The position numbers and the translations under genes are program-made. The notes beneath the pieces were generated by a model, which saw nothing but the letters and a program-made list of their open reading frames with translations, searched no databases and was not told where the DNA came from. Below are positions 1-6,384 of a stretch of DNA of 17,794 bases, one piece after another. Each line of letters starts with the position of its first letter. Position 1 is the stretch's first letter. This stretch comes from Bacteroidota bacterium (GTDB taxonomy: Bacteria; Bacteroidota; Bacteroidia; B-17B0; B-17BO): assembly GCA_947462425.1 (NCBI GenBank), contig CANHPI010000013.1:1-17794 (forward strand), written 5' to 3'.

Positions 1-521
1 CTTATGCAGAATTATTGAATCGCTATCGTGAATCTGTTTATTTTACAATGTTAAGAATGTGTAATAATAAAGATGACGCTGACGATTTAACGATAGAAGC
101 CTTTGGAAGAGCTTTTAAACGTTTACAACAATACACACCCTCATATGCATTCAGCACTTGGCTTTTTAAAATAGCCAGTAACAATGCCATTGATTTTTTA
201 AGGAATAAGAAAAAAAATGCAGCTTTATCGTTAGATACTAAAATGGAAAATGATGAAGGGCAAGAATTTTCTAAAAATATTAAGTCACAAACCTTAGATC
301 CTGAAGAACATTTTATAAAAAAACAAAAAGTTGAAATGTTACGTGACGTTGTTGATAAACTCAAGCCACATTATAAAGAATTAGTGAAAATGCGATATTA
401 TGAGGAATTAAGTTATGATGAAATAGCGGTAAAACTTGATTTGCCGGTTGGGACTGTTAAAGCACAGTTATTTAGGGCTCGTGAATTTTTGTTTAATATT
501 CTTAAAAATCAAGATAAATAG
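1..521 (+). CDS. RNA polymerase sigma factor, sigma-70/ECF-like (5' end missing)
   Basis: The reading frame is open from the left edge (first complete codon at base 3) and ends with TAG at 519-521. The TTG at 15 is inside the gene, because in-frame codons for YAELL precede it and fit the sigma region 2 helix, so the true start lies left of the window. Region 2 is visible: a DDADDLTIEAF stretch resembling the core-binding helix, then the STWLFKIASNNAIDFLRNKK segment used for promoter -10 recognition. Region 4 follows near the C terminus, with a helix-turn-helix at LSYDEIAVKLDLPVGTVKAQ. A Lys/Asp/Glu-rich linker joins them and there is no region 3, as expected of ECF-type factors. No anti-sigma gene follows; the next gene is rsmG. 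The family call is firm; the specific regulon cannot be inferred. Confidence 0.93.
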   Translation, partial: YAELLNRYRESVYFTMLRMCNNKDDADDLTIEAFGRAFKRLQQYTPSYAFSTWLFKIASNNAIDFLRNKKKNAALSLDTKMENDEGQEFSKNIKSQTLDPEEHFIKKQKVEMLRDVVDKLKPHYKELVKMRYYEELSYDEIAVKLDLPVGTVKAQLFRAREFLFNILKNQDK

Positions 522-608
522 ACTGTTATCAAATTTTCTAAAGTTATCTTTAGTGAAGTTGAAGAGATTGTCAATAAATAGTATTAATATACTTTAATTA
601 GTTATAAA

Positions 609-1235
609 TTGAAACCAGATATTATCCTTAAATATTTTCCAAACATTACAGATTTTCAAACTAAACAATTTGAACAATTGTATGATTTATACATATTATG
701 GAATGCGCAAATAAATGTTATTTCTCGAAAAGATACTGAATTGCTATTCGAACATCATGTGCTACATTCTTTAGGAATTGCAAAGGTGATGCAATTTAAA
801 TCAGGAACAAAAATATTAGATGTTGGAACTGGTGGTGGTTTTCCTGGTATACCGTTGGCTATTTTATTTCCAGAATCAACATTTCATTTGGTAGATTCGA
901 TTGGAAAAAAAATTAAAGTGGTTAATGAAGTTGCTTCTGCTATTGGTTTAACTAATTTAACCGCTCAGCATGAGCGCGCCGAAAAAATAAACGACAAATA
1001 TCATTTTATTGTAAGCCGAGCTGTTACCGCATTTCCTGAATTTTACAACTGGGTTAGAGGAAAGATTTTAAAAGATAATTTTAACGATTTAAAAAATGGA
1101 ATTCTTTATTTAAAAGGTGGTGATTTACAAGTGGAATTTGGGCATCATTTTAATAAAGCCGTTTTTTATGAATTAAAAAATTATTTTGACGAAGATTTTT
1201 TTGACACAAAAAAAGTTGTTTACTATAAGTTATAA
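609..1235 (+). CDS. rsmG: 16S rRNA (guanine-527-N7)-methyltransferase RsmG (GidB)
   Basis: RsmG uses S-adenosylmethionine to methylate N7 of G527 in the 530 loop of 16S rRNA. The product of 208 residues is of usual length. Visible family features are the N-terminal helix containing NVISRKD (residues 36-42), HVLHSL (50-55), and the methyl-donor binding loop ILDVGTGGGFPGIPLA (69-84), followed by an acidic strand end (LVDS). A later VSRAV motif is also typical. The start is a TTG at 609: an in-frame TAA at 585-587 prevents a longer version, there is no ATG in between, and the N terminus (KPDIILKYFPN) lines up with the family. It lies 87 bases after the sigma factor gene on the same strand and may be cotranscribed. 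Loss of this gene in other bacteria gives low-level streptomycin resistance (established for the family). Confidence 0.95.
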   Translation: MKPDIILKYFPNITDFQTKQFEQLYDLYILWNAQINVISRKDTELLFEHHVLHSLGIAKVMQFKSGTKILDVGTGGGFPGIPLAILFPESTFHLVDSIGKKIKVVNEVASAIGLTNLTAQHERAEKINDKYHFIVSRAVTAFPEFYNWVRGKILKDNFNDLKNGILYLKGGDLQVEFGHHFNKAVFYELKNYFDEDFFDTKKVVYYKL

Positions 1236-1323
1236 TAAAAAAAGCACTCTATTCTTTTCAAGGGATAACTTACACCTACCTAAAATAAATTTACAGTATT
1301 TAAGGAGATATTAATATTTAAAA

Positions 1324-2325
1324 TTAGTATTGAACCTTTGGAATCATTCCTCTAACTCCCATATCTACTGGTTTTTCAGAAGATATTTCAGGTTGATAAT
1401 ATCCATCTCCATTTGTGTCAATAAACTCAAAACTCTTATTGGTAGATAATGAAACTGTTATAATAATATCCTGCGTTTCTAAACCAGTAATATTTAATAA
1501 TTGATTTGTATTTTGCATATCAGTAAATTGAGCTGTTACTACGCAACTTCCTGCAGGAATAGGTGAGTTTGCAAAATTTGGATTTACAACAGTAGTTACT
1601 CCAGAAGATTGACCATCTGCTGTCCAGTAATTATTTCCAAAAAGAAGAGTTTCAAAACCCCAGTAACCTTGTGCATGATTAACATTCGGACCGCCAACTG
1701 ATGCAGAGGGAATATAAGCTTGATCTTTAATTTTATATTTTGTAACATATGTTTTGTAACCTAAAAATGAAGCTATGGTTCCAATTCCAATATGATTTCC
1801 TGGCAATGCATTTGCTTTATAAGGGATAGTATAATTTTGGTACGATAATGATAATCTCAACCATTTGTATGTGCCAGGTGTAATTTGGCTAATTGGTGTA
1901 GAATAAAAAATAGCATTTTCTCTAACAACTACTGATTTACTAAATTGAATAGCGGTGCTGCCACCAGCAGTAGTTTCTGTAGCATGATACAAAACTTTCC
2001 CGGCTCCTAATGCTGTAAAATCGTTTTGAGCTAATTCAATATAATGCGCTGCCATTTGATTGAACACTGGAGAGTATGCACTGTGACCAGAAGGTAAAGT
2101 TGTTAAGGGGTTTCCCAAGGCATCTAATCTTACTTGAGTAGAATCAAATTTAAATTTAAAAATTAATCTAGGTCCGGTTCCTGTAGCCGTCCAAACAGTG
2201 TCAGGATATTCGTCATCTAAGGGAGTTGTTATGGAAGTTTCAGGAGCAACTTGCTCTTCCTCCGTTTTCTTTTTACAAGAGAATATAATTACAGAAATTA
2301 ATATAATGCCAATTAGTTTTTTCAT
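1324..2325 (-). CDS. exported lipoprotein of unknown function
   Basis: I do not recognise the family with confidence. The N terminus is a lipoprotein signal: a Lys-Lys start, a hydrophobic stretch (LIGIILISVIIF) and a cysteine at residue 17 in an FSC lipobox followed by Lys residues. A frame extension to 2364 exists, but it would run across the TAnnTTTG promoter box at 2349-2356 and put 13 residues before the signal peptide, so the ATG at 2323-2325 is chosen, giving 333 residues. The mature part looks beta-rich and aromatic (for example TYKWLRLSLSYQNY). Near the C terminus is DTNGDGYYQPE, which has the spacing of an EF-hand or dockerin-like calcium loop. There is a faint resemblance to MbnP-type metal-associated lipoproteins, too weak to name it. 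It is a separate transcription unit, isolated by the terminator at 2388-2420. Confidence 0.85.
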   Translation of the reverse strand: MKKLIGIILISVIIFSCKKKTEEEQVAPETSITTPLDDEYPDTVWTATGTGPRLIFKFKFDSTQVRLDALGNPLTTLPSGHSAYSPVFNQMAAHYIELAQNDFTALGAGKVLYHATETTAGGSTAIQFSKSVVVRENAIFYSTPISQITPGTYKWLRLSLSYQNYTIPYKANALPGNHIGIGTIASFLGYKTYVTKYKIKDQAYIPSASVGGPNVNHAQGYWGFETLLFGNNYWTADGQSSGVTTVVNPNFANSPIPAGSCVVTAQFTDMQNTNQLLNITGLETQDIIITVSLSTNKSFEFIDTNGDGYYQPEISSEKPVDMGVRGMIPKVQY

Positions 2326-2348
2326 ATTTTTTTTGTTTAACGAAAATA

Positions 2349-2356
2349 CAAAAATA
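2349..2356 (-). promoter_or_regulatory. Bacteroidota -7 promoter box (TATTTTTG) for the lipoprotein gene
   Basis: On the minus strand this reads TATTTTTG, a full match to the Bacteroidota housekeeping consensus TAnnTTTG, 23 bases before the chosen ATG. No TTG sits at the usual 17-23 base distance upstream, so only the -7 half is seen. It supports the short start of the lipoprotein. Confidence 0.55.
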
Positions 2357-2387
2357 TTTTTCAAAAATTAAACCCTATTCATTAATA

Positions 2388-2420
2388 AAAAACCTCGAAA
2401 GATTTTCTTTCGAGGTTTTT
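2388..2420 (-). terminator. rho-independent terminator of the tatA-FKBP operon
   Basis: AAAAACCTCGAAAG (2388-2401) pairs perfectly with CTTTCGAGGTTTTT (2407-2420); with the A2402-T2406 pair the loop is only three bases. Read on the minus strand the stem ends in a T-run, 58 bases beyond the stop codon of the cyclophilin-FKBP gene. It separates that operon from the lipoprotein gene downstream. Confidence 0.9.
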
Positions 2421-2478
2421 GTAAATTCATTTAAAATTATCTAAATCTTTTTTAGGTAAAGATAAACAACCTTCAAAC

Positions 2479-3534
2479 TTAGTTTACTTTGATTAATTCT
2501 ACATCAAATACCAACCAAGCATTAGGAGGAATAACTCCGCCGGCTCCATTAGCACCATAACCTAATTCAGATGGAATAATAAATTTAGTTTTCCCCCCTT
2601 CTTTCATTAATTGTAATCCTTCTGTCCAACCTCTAATTACTTGATTTAAACCAAACGTAGCTGGCTCACCTCTATCCACAGAACTATCAAACTTAGTTCC
2701 ATTTAATAAATATCCTGTGTAATGCACTGTAACCTGATCAGTTGCTAACGGCGATTTACCTGTACCTTCAACTTGCGTTATATAACGTAAACCACTAGCT
2801 GTTGTAGCAGCACCGCCATAAGTTTCGTTCAGCAATTTATCCATGTTTTCTTTTTCAGCTTTTGCTTTCGCTTCGGCCTTAGCGCCAGCATTTGCTTTTT
2901 CAAATTCAAATACTTTTGCCGCATCAAATGCTTCAGCATCTTTACCTTTTCTTAAAATTGTTAAATGTGTTAGAGTATCATTACCAACAATTTTATTTAC
3001 AACTTCCATTCCTTCAACCACATTACCAAAAACCGAATGTTTACCATCTAACCAATCTGTTTTTACATGTGTAATAAAAAACTGACTTCCATTTGTTCCA
3101 GGTCCAGCATTTGCCATTGATAAAATTCCTGGTCCAACATGCTTTAATGTTTCATCAAATTCATCACCAAATTTATAACCCGGATCCCCTGTTCCTGTTC
3201 CTAGAGGACAGCCACCTTGAATCATAAAATTAGGTATTACTCTATGAAATTTTAATCCATCATAATATGGAACACCTTCAGCTTTAGCCGTATTTTTTAT
3301 TGAACCTTCTGCTAAGCCAACAAAGTTAGCTACAGTCATAGGAGTTTTTTTAAATTCAAGGTTACAAATAATTGTTCCTTTTGATGTTTCAAATTTGGCA
3401 TACATGCCATCTGGGTGTTTACTTAAAAATTCTTTGTCCATTTTACTTAATTTTGGTTTTTTAGGTTTATCTGGGTTTGCTAGTAATCCTATGGATGTTA
3501 AAGCAAAGAGAGAAGCTAAAATTATTTTTTTCAT
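2479..3534 (-). CDS. periplasmic peptidyl-prolyl isomerase, cyclophilin-FKBP fusion
   Basis: This is a two-domain prolyl cis-trans isomerase of 351 residues, exported by an N-terminal signal peptide (residues 1-19, ending LLAN). A Lys/Pro-rich spacer leads into a cyclophilin domain (about 45-197) with all expected catalytic-pocket residues: R98 in FHRVI, F103 and Q106 in NFMIQGG, F153 in SQFFIT, W161 and H166 in [10 protein letters not shown]. An Ala/Lys/Glu-rich helical linker (about 212-240) leads to an FKBP domain (246-351) with Y272, F282-D283, F294, V299-I300, W303, Y326 and F343, the canonical binding pocket. Both halves should therefore be active. It is the last gene of the operon, 37 bases after the FKBP lipoprotein stop and just before the terminator. 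No lipobox is seen, so a soluble periplasmic location is inferred. Confidence 0.95.
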   Translation of the reverse strand: MKKIILASLFALTSIGLLANPDKPKKPKLSKMDKEFLSKHPDGMYAKFETSKGTIICNLEFKKTPMTVANFVGLAEGSIKNTAKAEGVPYYDGLKFHRVIPNFMIQGGCPLGTGTGDPGYKFGDEFDETLKHVGPGILSMANAGPGTNGSQFFITHVKTDWLDGKHSVFGNVVEGMEVVNKIVGNDTLTHLTILRKGKDAEAFDAAKVFEFEKANAGAKAEAKAKAEKENMDKLLNETYGGAATTASGLRYITQVEGTGKSPLATDQVTVHYTGYLLNGTKFDSSVDRGEPATFGLNQVIRGWTEGLQLMKEGGKTKFIIPSELGYGANGAGGVIPPNAWLVFDVELIKVN

Positions 3535-3571
3535 TTTATTAATTATTAATATTTCGTTTAGTTAAAAACTA

Positions 3572-4498
3572 TTACTGTGCTGGCATTTGTTGAGGTGCTC
3601 CTGCTTTAAAATCTAACAACTCAACTTCAAATAACAAGATAGAAAACGGAGGAATTTCTCTACCCATCCCTGAAGGACCATACCCCAAATTAGAAGGTAT
3701 AATTAATTTTGCCTTACTGCCTTTTGTCATTAATTGAATTGCTTCTGTCCACCCCGGAATAACACGATTTAAAGGGAAAGTAGCAGGTTCTCCTCTATCC
3801 AAAGAGCTATCAAATTTAGTTCCATCTAATAAAGTTCCTGTATAATGCACAGTTACTTCATCAGTTGCTGTAGGATGCTCTTTGCCTTTTCCTTTCTGAG
3901 TTTCGATAAAAATTAAACCACTTGCCGTAGGTGCAGTTGTGATTTTGTTTTCCATTAAATATTGATCTAATTTAGGTTTTTCAGCTTCTCCCAATTTAGC
4001 TATTTCTGCTTCTTGTTTTTTCTGATTTTCTTCTAACTCTTTTTTTGTTTTAATTTCCATCATTTTAATGGTTATCAACAATTTATCTCCTGGTTTAGCA
4101 AAAGGAGGTAGTGCCTGCATTTTATTAGATTTTAAGAAAAAAGAATCAGCACTGATAATGAATGCAGCACTGTCATTTTTAGCCATCATTTTAATTGCAT
4201 CTTCTAAACTTCCTGAAAATGAGGATTTTGGTAAAATATATCGCACTGTTCCGGATCCGTCTTCTGAATTTAATTTTGAGTCAAATAAAACAGAATCATT
4301 TGGTGTACGTTTTAAAGCGTAAACAATTTTAATACTTACTCCATCTCCTTCAACGGCTTTAACACCGTTTTCGTCCTGAGTGAAAAATTGATAGTGTAAC
4401 CCGTTTTCAGCTTTTGTAAAGCCGTCGAACTCTGATTTGTTACAAGAGAAAAGTCCTACAACTAGCGCAGAACTTAATAGCATAGTGATTTTGTTCAT
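3572..4498 (-). CDS. double-FKBP peptidyl-prolyl isomerase lipoprotein
   Basis: The protein has 308 residues and a lipoprotein signal (MNKITMLLSSALVVGLFSC, lipidated Cys19), so it is anchored on the periplasmic side or outer membrane. Two FKBP-type folds are present. The N-terminal one (about 33-149) keeps LFDS but has Leu instead of the pocket Trp (GSLEDAI) and lacks the LGYG motif, so it looks non-catalytic. A charged helix with coiled-coil character (150-188, KKELEENQKKQEAEIAKL) links it to a canonical FKBP domain (191-298): Y219, F229-D230, F241, V246-I247, W250, Y273, F290. That domain is nearly interchangeable with the one in the cyclophilin-FKBP fusion, sharing for example GTKFDSS and DRGEPATF, which suggests duplication. 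The C terminus is a short Gln/Pro/Ala tail. It starts 5 bases after the preceding stop codon. Confidence 0.93.
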   Translation of the reverse strand: MNKITMLLSSALVVGLFSCNKSEFDGFTKAENGLHYQFFTQDENGVKAVEGDGVSIKIVYALKRTPNDSVLFDSKLNSEDGSGTVRYILPKSSFSGSLEDAIKMMAKNDSAAFIISADSFFLKSNKMQALPPFAKPGDKLLITIKMMEIKTKKELEENQKKQEAEIAKLGEAEKPKLDQYLMENKITTAPTASGLIFIETQKGKGKEHPTATDEVTVHYTGTLLDGTKFDSSLDRGEPATFPLNRVIPGWTEAIQLMTKGSKAKLIIPSNLGYGPSGMGREIPPFSILLFEVELLDFKAGAPQQMPAQ

Positions 4499-4503
4499 TT
4501 TGT

Positions 4504-5382
4504 TTATTTTATATCTATTATTTTTATTTTGTAAACTAAAGGAGTATAAGGAGGAATAGAACCATTGCTACTTCCTAATTCGCCAAAAGCCAGTCGCGAA
4601 GGTACTATTATTTTTGTAGATTCACCTTTTTTTAATGTACTTATAACAATATTTAACCCTTTAATTAATTGGTCTGGTGTTCCGAATATAAATTCAATAG
4701 TCTGTTCATAATCGCCAATGGATTTGCCATCTAAAAACGCTCCACTATAACTTAATTTTACTTTTTTTCCGACAGACACTTTTTCTAAATCAGTGCTTGT
4801 TTTTTGAAGAGTATAAATACCATTTGTGTCTGCTTTTACAAATTTGTAATTCAGTAATAAATAACAATCAATCATTTGCAACTCTTGCAACTCTGTATCC
4901 TCATCCTCTTGCCCTTCTGCGTTTTTTTTCAAAGCATCATATTCTGCTTTAGAAATAATTTGGTTTAACTTTACGTCAAACTTAATAAGAGAATCATTTT
5001 TACAAAAATTGGGGACTATTGTATCAAAATAATCTCTAAAAAACGTAGAAGGTTTTATTAAAAAAGATACGCTATCTCCTTCAACCATTTTCAGAAAATA
5101 ATTTTTAAAAGACTCTGATGCCATTTTTGAGTTTAACCTTATATAAAGGCCGTTTGCAGCATCGTGTTTTGTATCCCAAAAAACAGAATCAGATTGTGTT
5201 CTCATAACTGCATCCAAAACAACTACATTATCATTTAGTGGACTTTCATTACCATCACCAATTGTTAGAAGTTTATAATAATAACCTTGAGAAGTTCTTG
5301 TATACCCGTTAATTTGACTATGTTTTTTACAACTAACAAAAGAAGTTATTACTAAAAACAACAGAATTATTTTATTCAACAT
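4504..5382 (-). CDS. FKBP-like lipoprotein with degenerate prolyl isomerase pocket
   Basis: The product has 292 residues and a lipoprotein signal (MLNKIILLFLVITSFVSC, Cys18). It has the same plan as its downstream neighbour: an N-terminal FKBP-like domain (about 30-142), an acidic helical linker (145-175, with EGQEDEDTE) and a C-terminal FKBP-like domain (about 190-292). The fold signature is clear (LSYSGAFLDG, KKGESTKIIVPSRLAFG, SIPPYTPLVY), but the binding pocket is not: the FD pair is replaced in DGKSIGD, the pocket Trp is L243, the LGYG tyrosine is F266, and the last Phe is Y284. I infer a chaperone or scaffold role rather than strong isomerase activity. It begins 6 bases after the gldI-like stop codon and ends 5 bases before the next gene, so translational coupling is likely. 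Confidence 0.9.
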   Translation of the reverse strand: MLNKIILLFLVITSFVSCKKHSQINGYTRTSQGYYYKLLTIGDGNESPLNDNVVVLDAVMRTQSDSVFWDTKHDAANGLYIRLNSKMASESFKNYFLKMVEGDSVSFLIKPSTFFRDYFDTIVPNFCKNDSLIKFDVKLNQIISKAEYDALKKNAEGQEDEDTELQELQMIDCYLLLNYKFVKADTNGIYTLQKTSTDLEKVSVGKKVKLSYSGAFLDGKSIGDYEQTIEFIFGTPDQLIKGLNIVISTLKKGESTKIIVPSRLAFGELGSSNGSIPPYTPLVYKIKIIDIK

Positions 5383-5388
5383 ACTAGA

Positions 5389-5955
5389 TTAATTATGTTG
5401 TTGTTTTTTAGATGAAATAATTTCAATATCATATATTATTGGCGACATTGGCGGAATTTTTTTCGAATCTCCCAATAAACCATGAGCTAAATGAGATGGA
5501 ATTAAAATAAGTGCTTTATCACCTGATTTTAAATATAAAAGGGCTTTATGTAAACCATCCTCAATATTTTCCATACCAATTATAAACTCTTTAATACCAT
5601 CTGTTTTTGAAGAGTAGCACTCAGTACCGTTTAATAATGAAACGGTATAATTAATCCGAACAATATCATCAGTCTTCAAAGAATCGCCTTTTGCAGAAGG
5701 CTTATAAACATAATAACGAATACCACCATTAGTTTTAATAAATGGCATTTTATGAGACTTTTGATAATAATCCATTTCGTCGCTTTCTTTTAAAACAACT
5801 TGCTGATTAGCTTTTACAAACTGATTTTTAACTTTTTCTTTATTGAATGACTTCTGCTCATCTTTATGTGTTGAATTATTACAACTACATATTAAAACAA
5901 TTAAAAAAAGTGAAGCGTAAAAAAATCGGTTATATAAAATGGATTTTATTAACAT
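5389..5955 (-). CDS. gldI: GldI-like gliding motility lipoprotein (FKBP-type)
   Basis: This is a single FKBP-type domain behind a lipoprotein signal, the plan of GldI, a lipoprotein needed for gliding and stability of the motility apparatus in Flavobacterium (family knowledge). A longer frame begins at 6000 but overlaps tatA; the ATG at 5953-5955 gives 188 residues and a proper signal (MLIKSILYNRFFYASLFLIV, then LICSC with the likely lipidated Cys25). A charged helical spacer (35-70) precedes the FKBP domain (about 76-182). The fold is clear (DDIVRINYTVSLLNGT, GDKALILIPSHLAHG, KIPPMSPIIY), but pocket residues are altered: Phe-Asp becomes C113-Y114, Trp becomes L135, and the LGYG Tyr becomes H158. 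GldI from other species shows similar degeneracy, which supports the name; another FKBP lipoprotein paralogue is the alternative. It starts 16 bases after the tatA stop codon. Confidence 0.78.
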   Translation of the reverse strand: MLIKSILYNRFFYASLFLIVLICSCNNSTHKDEQKSFNKEKVKNQFVKANQQVVLKESDEMDYYQKSHKMPFIKTNGGIRYYVYKPSAKGDSLKTDDIVRINYTVSLLNGTECYSSKTDGIKEFIIGMENIEDGLHKALLYLKSGDKALILIPSHLAHGLLGDSKKIPPMSPIIYDIEIISSKKQQHN

Positions 5956-5971
5956 TAATAATGAAAAGAAA

Positions 5972-6235
5972 TTATTGTTTAGTATCTGATAAAGAATCAA
6001 CTTCTTTTTTCACTTCCTGAATATGTTCTTGAATGACATTAGTAATGCCACCTGTTCCTTGCATTACATCTTTTTGAATACCATTTGCGGCATCTTTAAA
6101 TTCTCTGATACCTTTTCCTAAAGCTCTTGCAATATTAGGGACTCCTTTTCCTCCAAACATTAACAGTATAACAACAAGTATTAATACAACCTCTCCACCA
6201 CCTAAGTTTAAAAATAAAATAAATAAAGAATTCAT
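5972..6235 (-). CDS. tatA: twin-arginine translocase subunit TatA/E family
   Basis: TatA forms the variable-size pore that carries folded proteins bearing twin-arginine signals across the inner membrane. This 87-residue product has the full signature: a short N-terminal periplasmic part, one membrane helix (about 13-27, GEVVLILVVILLMF), the FGG hinge (27-29), then a positively charged amphipathic helix (VPNIARALGKGIREFKDA, 32-49) and a polar helical tail. The hinge reads FGGKGVP where many relatives have FGGKKLP or FGGKKIP. It is the first gene of a run of five on the minus strand that continues with prolyl isomerase lipoproteins. No tatC is in the window. The upstream region (6236-6384) is shared with a divergent gene; I found no perfect TAnnTTTG box for tatA. 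Confidence 0.93.
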   Translation of the reverse strand: MNSLFILFLNLGGGEVVLILVVILLMFGGKGVPNIARALGKGIREFKDAANGIQKDVMQGTGGITNVIQEHIQEVKKEVDSLSDTKQ

Positions 6236-6334
6236 GTGGTAAAGTTACAAATAAGTATCTAAGAATGAACTATTTTATTAAACGATGCCCCATTTTTTGT
6301 TAACGAAAATGATAGGATTTAAGAAATAATATTA

Positions 6335-6342
6335 TATTTTTG
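6335..6342 (+). promoter_or_regulatory. Bacteroidota -7 promoter box (TATTTTTG) for the 888-residue T9SS protein
   Basis: TATTTTTG is a full TAnnTTTG match, 42 bases before the ATG at 6385. The nearest upstream TTG (6297-6299) is about 35 bases away, too far for the usual -33 element, so the call rests on the -7 box and its position in a 149-base divergent intergenic region. Confidence 0.5.
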
Positions 6343-6384
6343 TGCTAGTACTTATAATTGTTTTGCTAATTTAAACTACATAAA

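Noticed and set aside
38..364. Open frame of 108 codons on the minus strand
   Set aside because: It lies fully inside the sigma factor gene in another frame, has no recognisable domain and is rich in Leu/Ser/Phe as expected of an antisense frame of AT-rich coding DNA.
538..553. Hairpin CTAAAG-TTAT-CTTTAG between the sigma factor and rsmG genes
   Set aside because: Only six pairs, mostly A-T, and no T-run follows, so it is not supportable as a terminator.
2325..2364. Longer N terminus for the lipoprotein gene
   Set aside because: It would place 13 extra residues before the lipoprotein signal and would include the promoter box at 2349-2356 in the coding region.
5956..6000. Longer N terminus for the GldI-like gene overlapping tatA
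   Set aside because: The downstream ATG gives a standard lipoprotein signal and a normal 16-base gap; the extension offers no family similarity.
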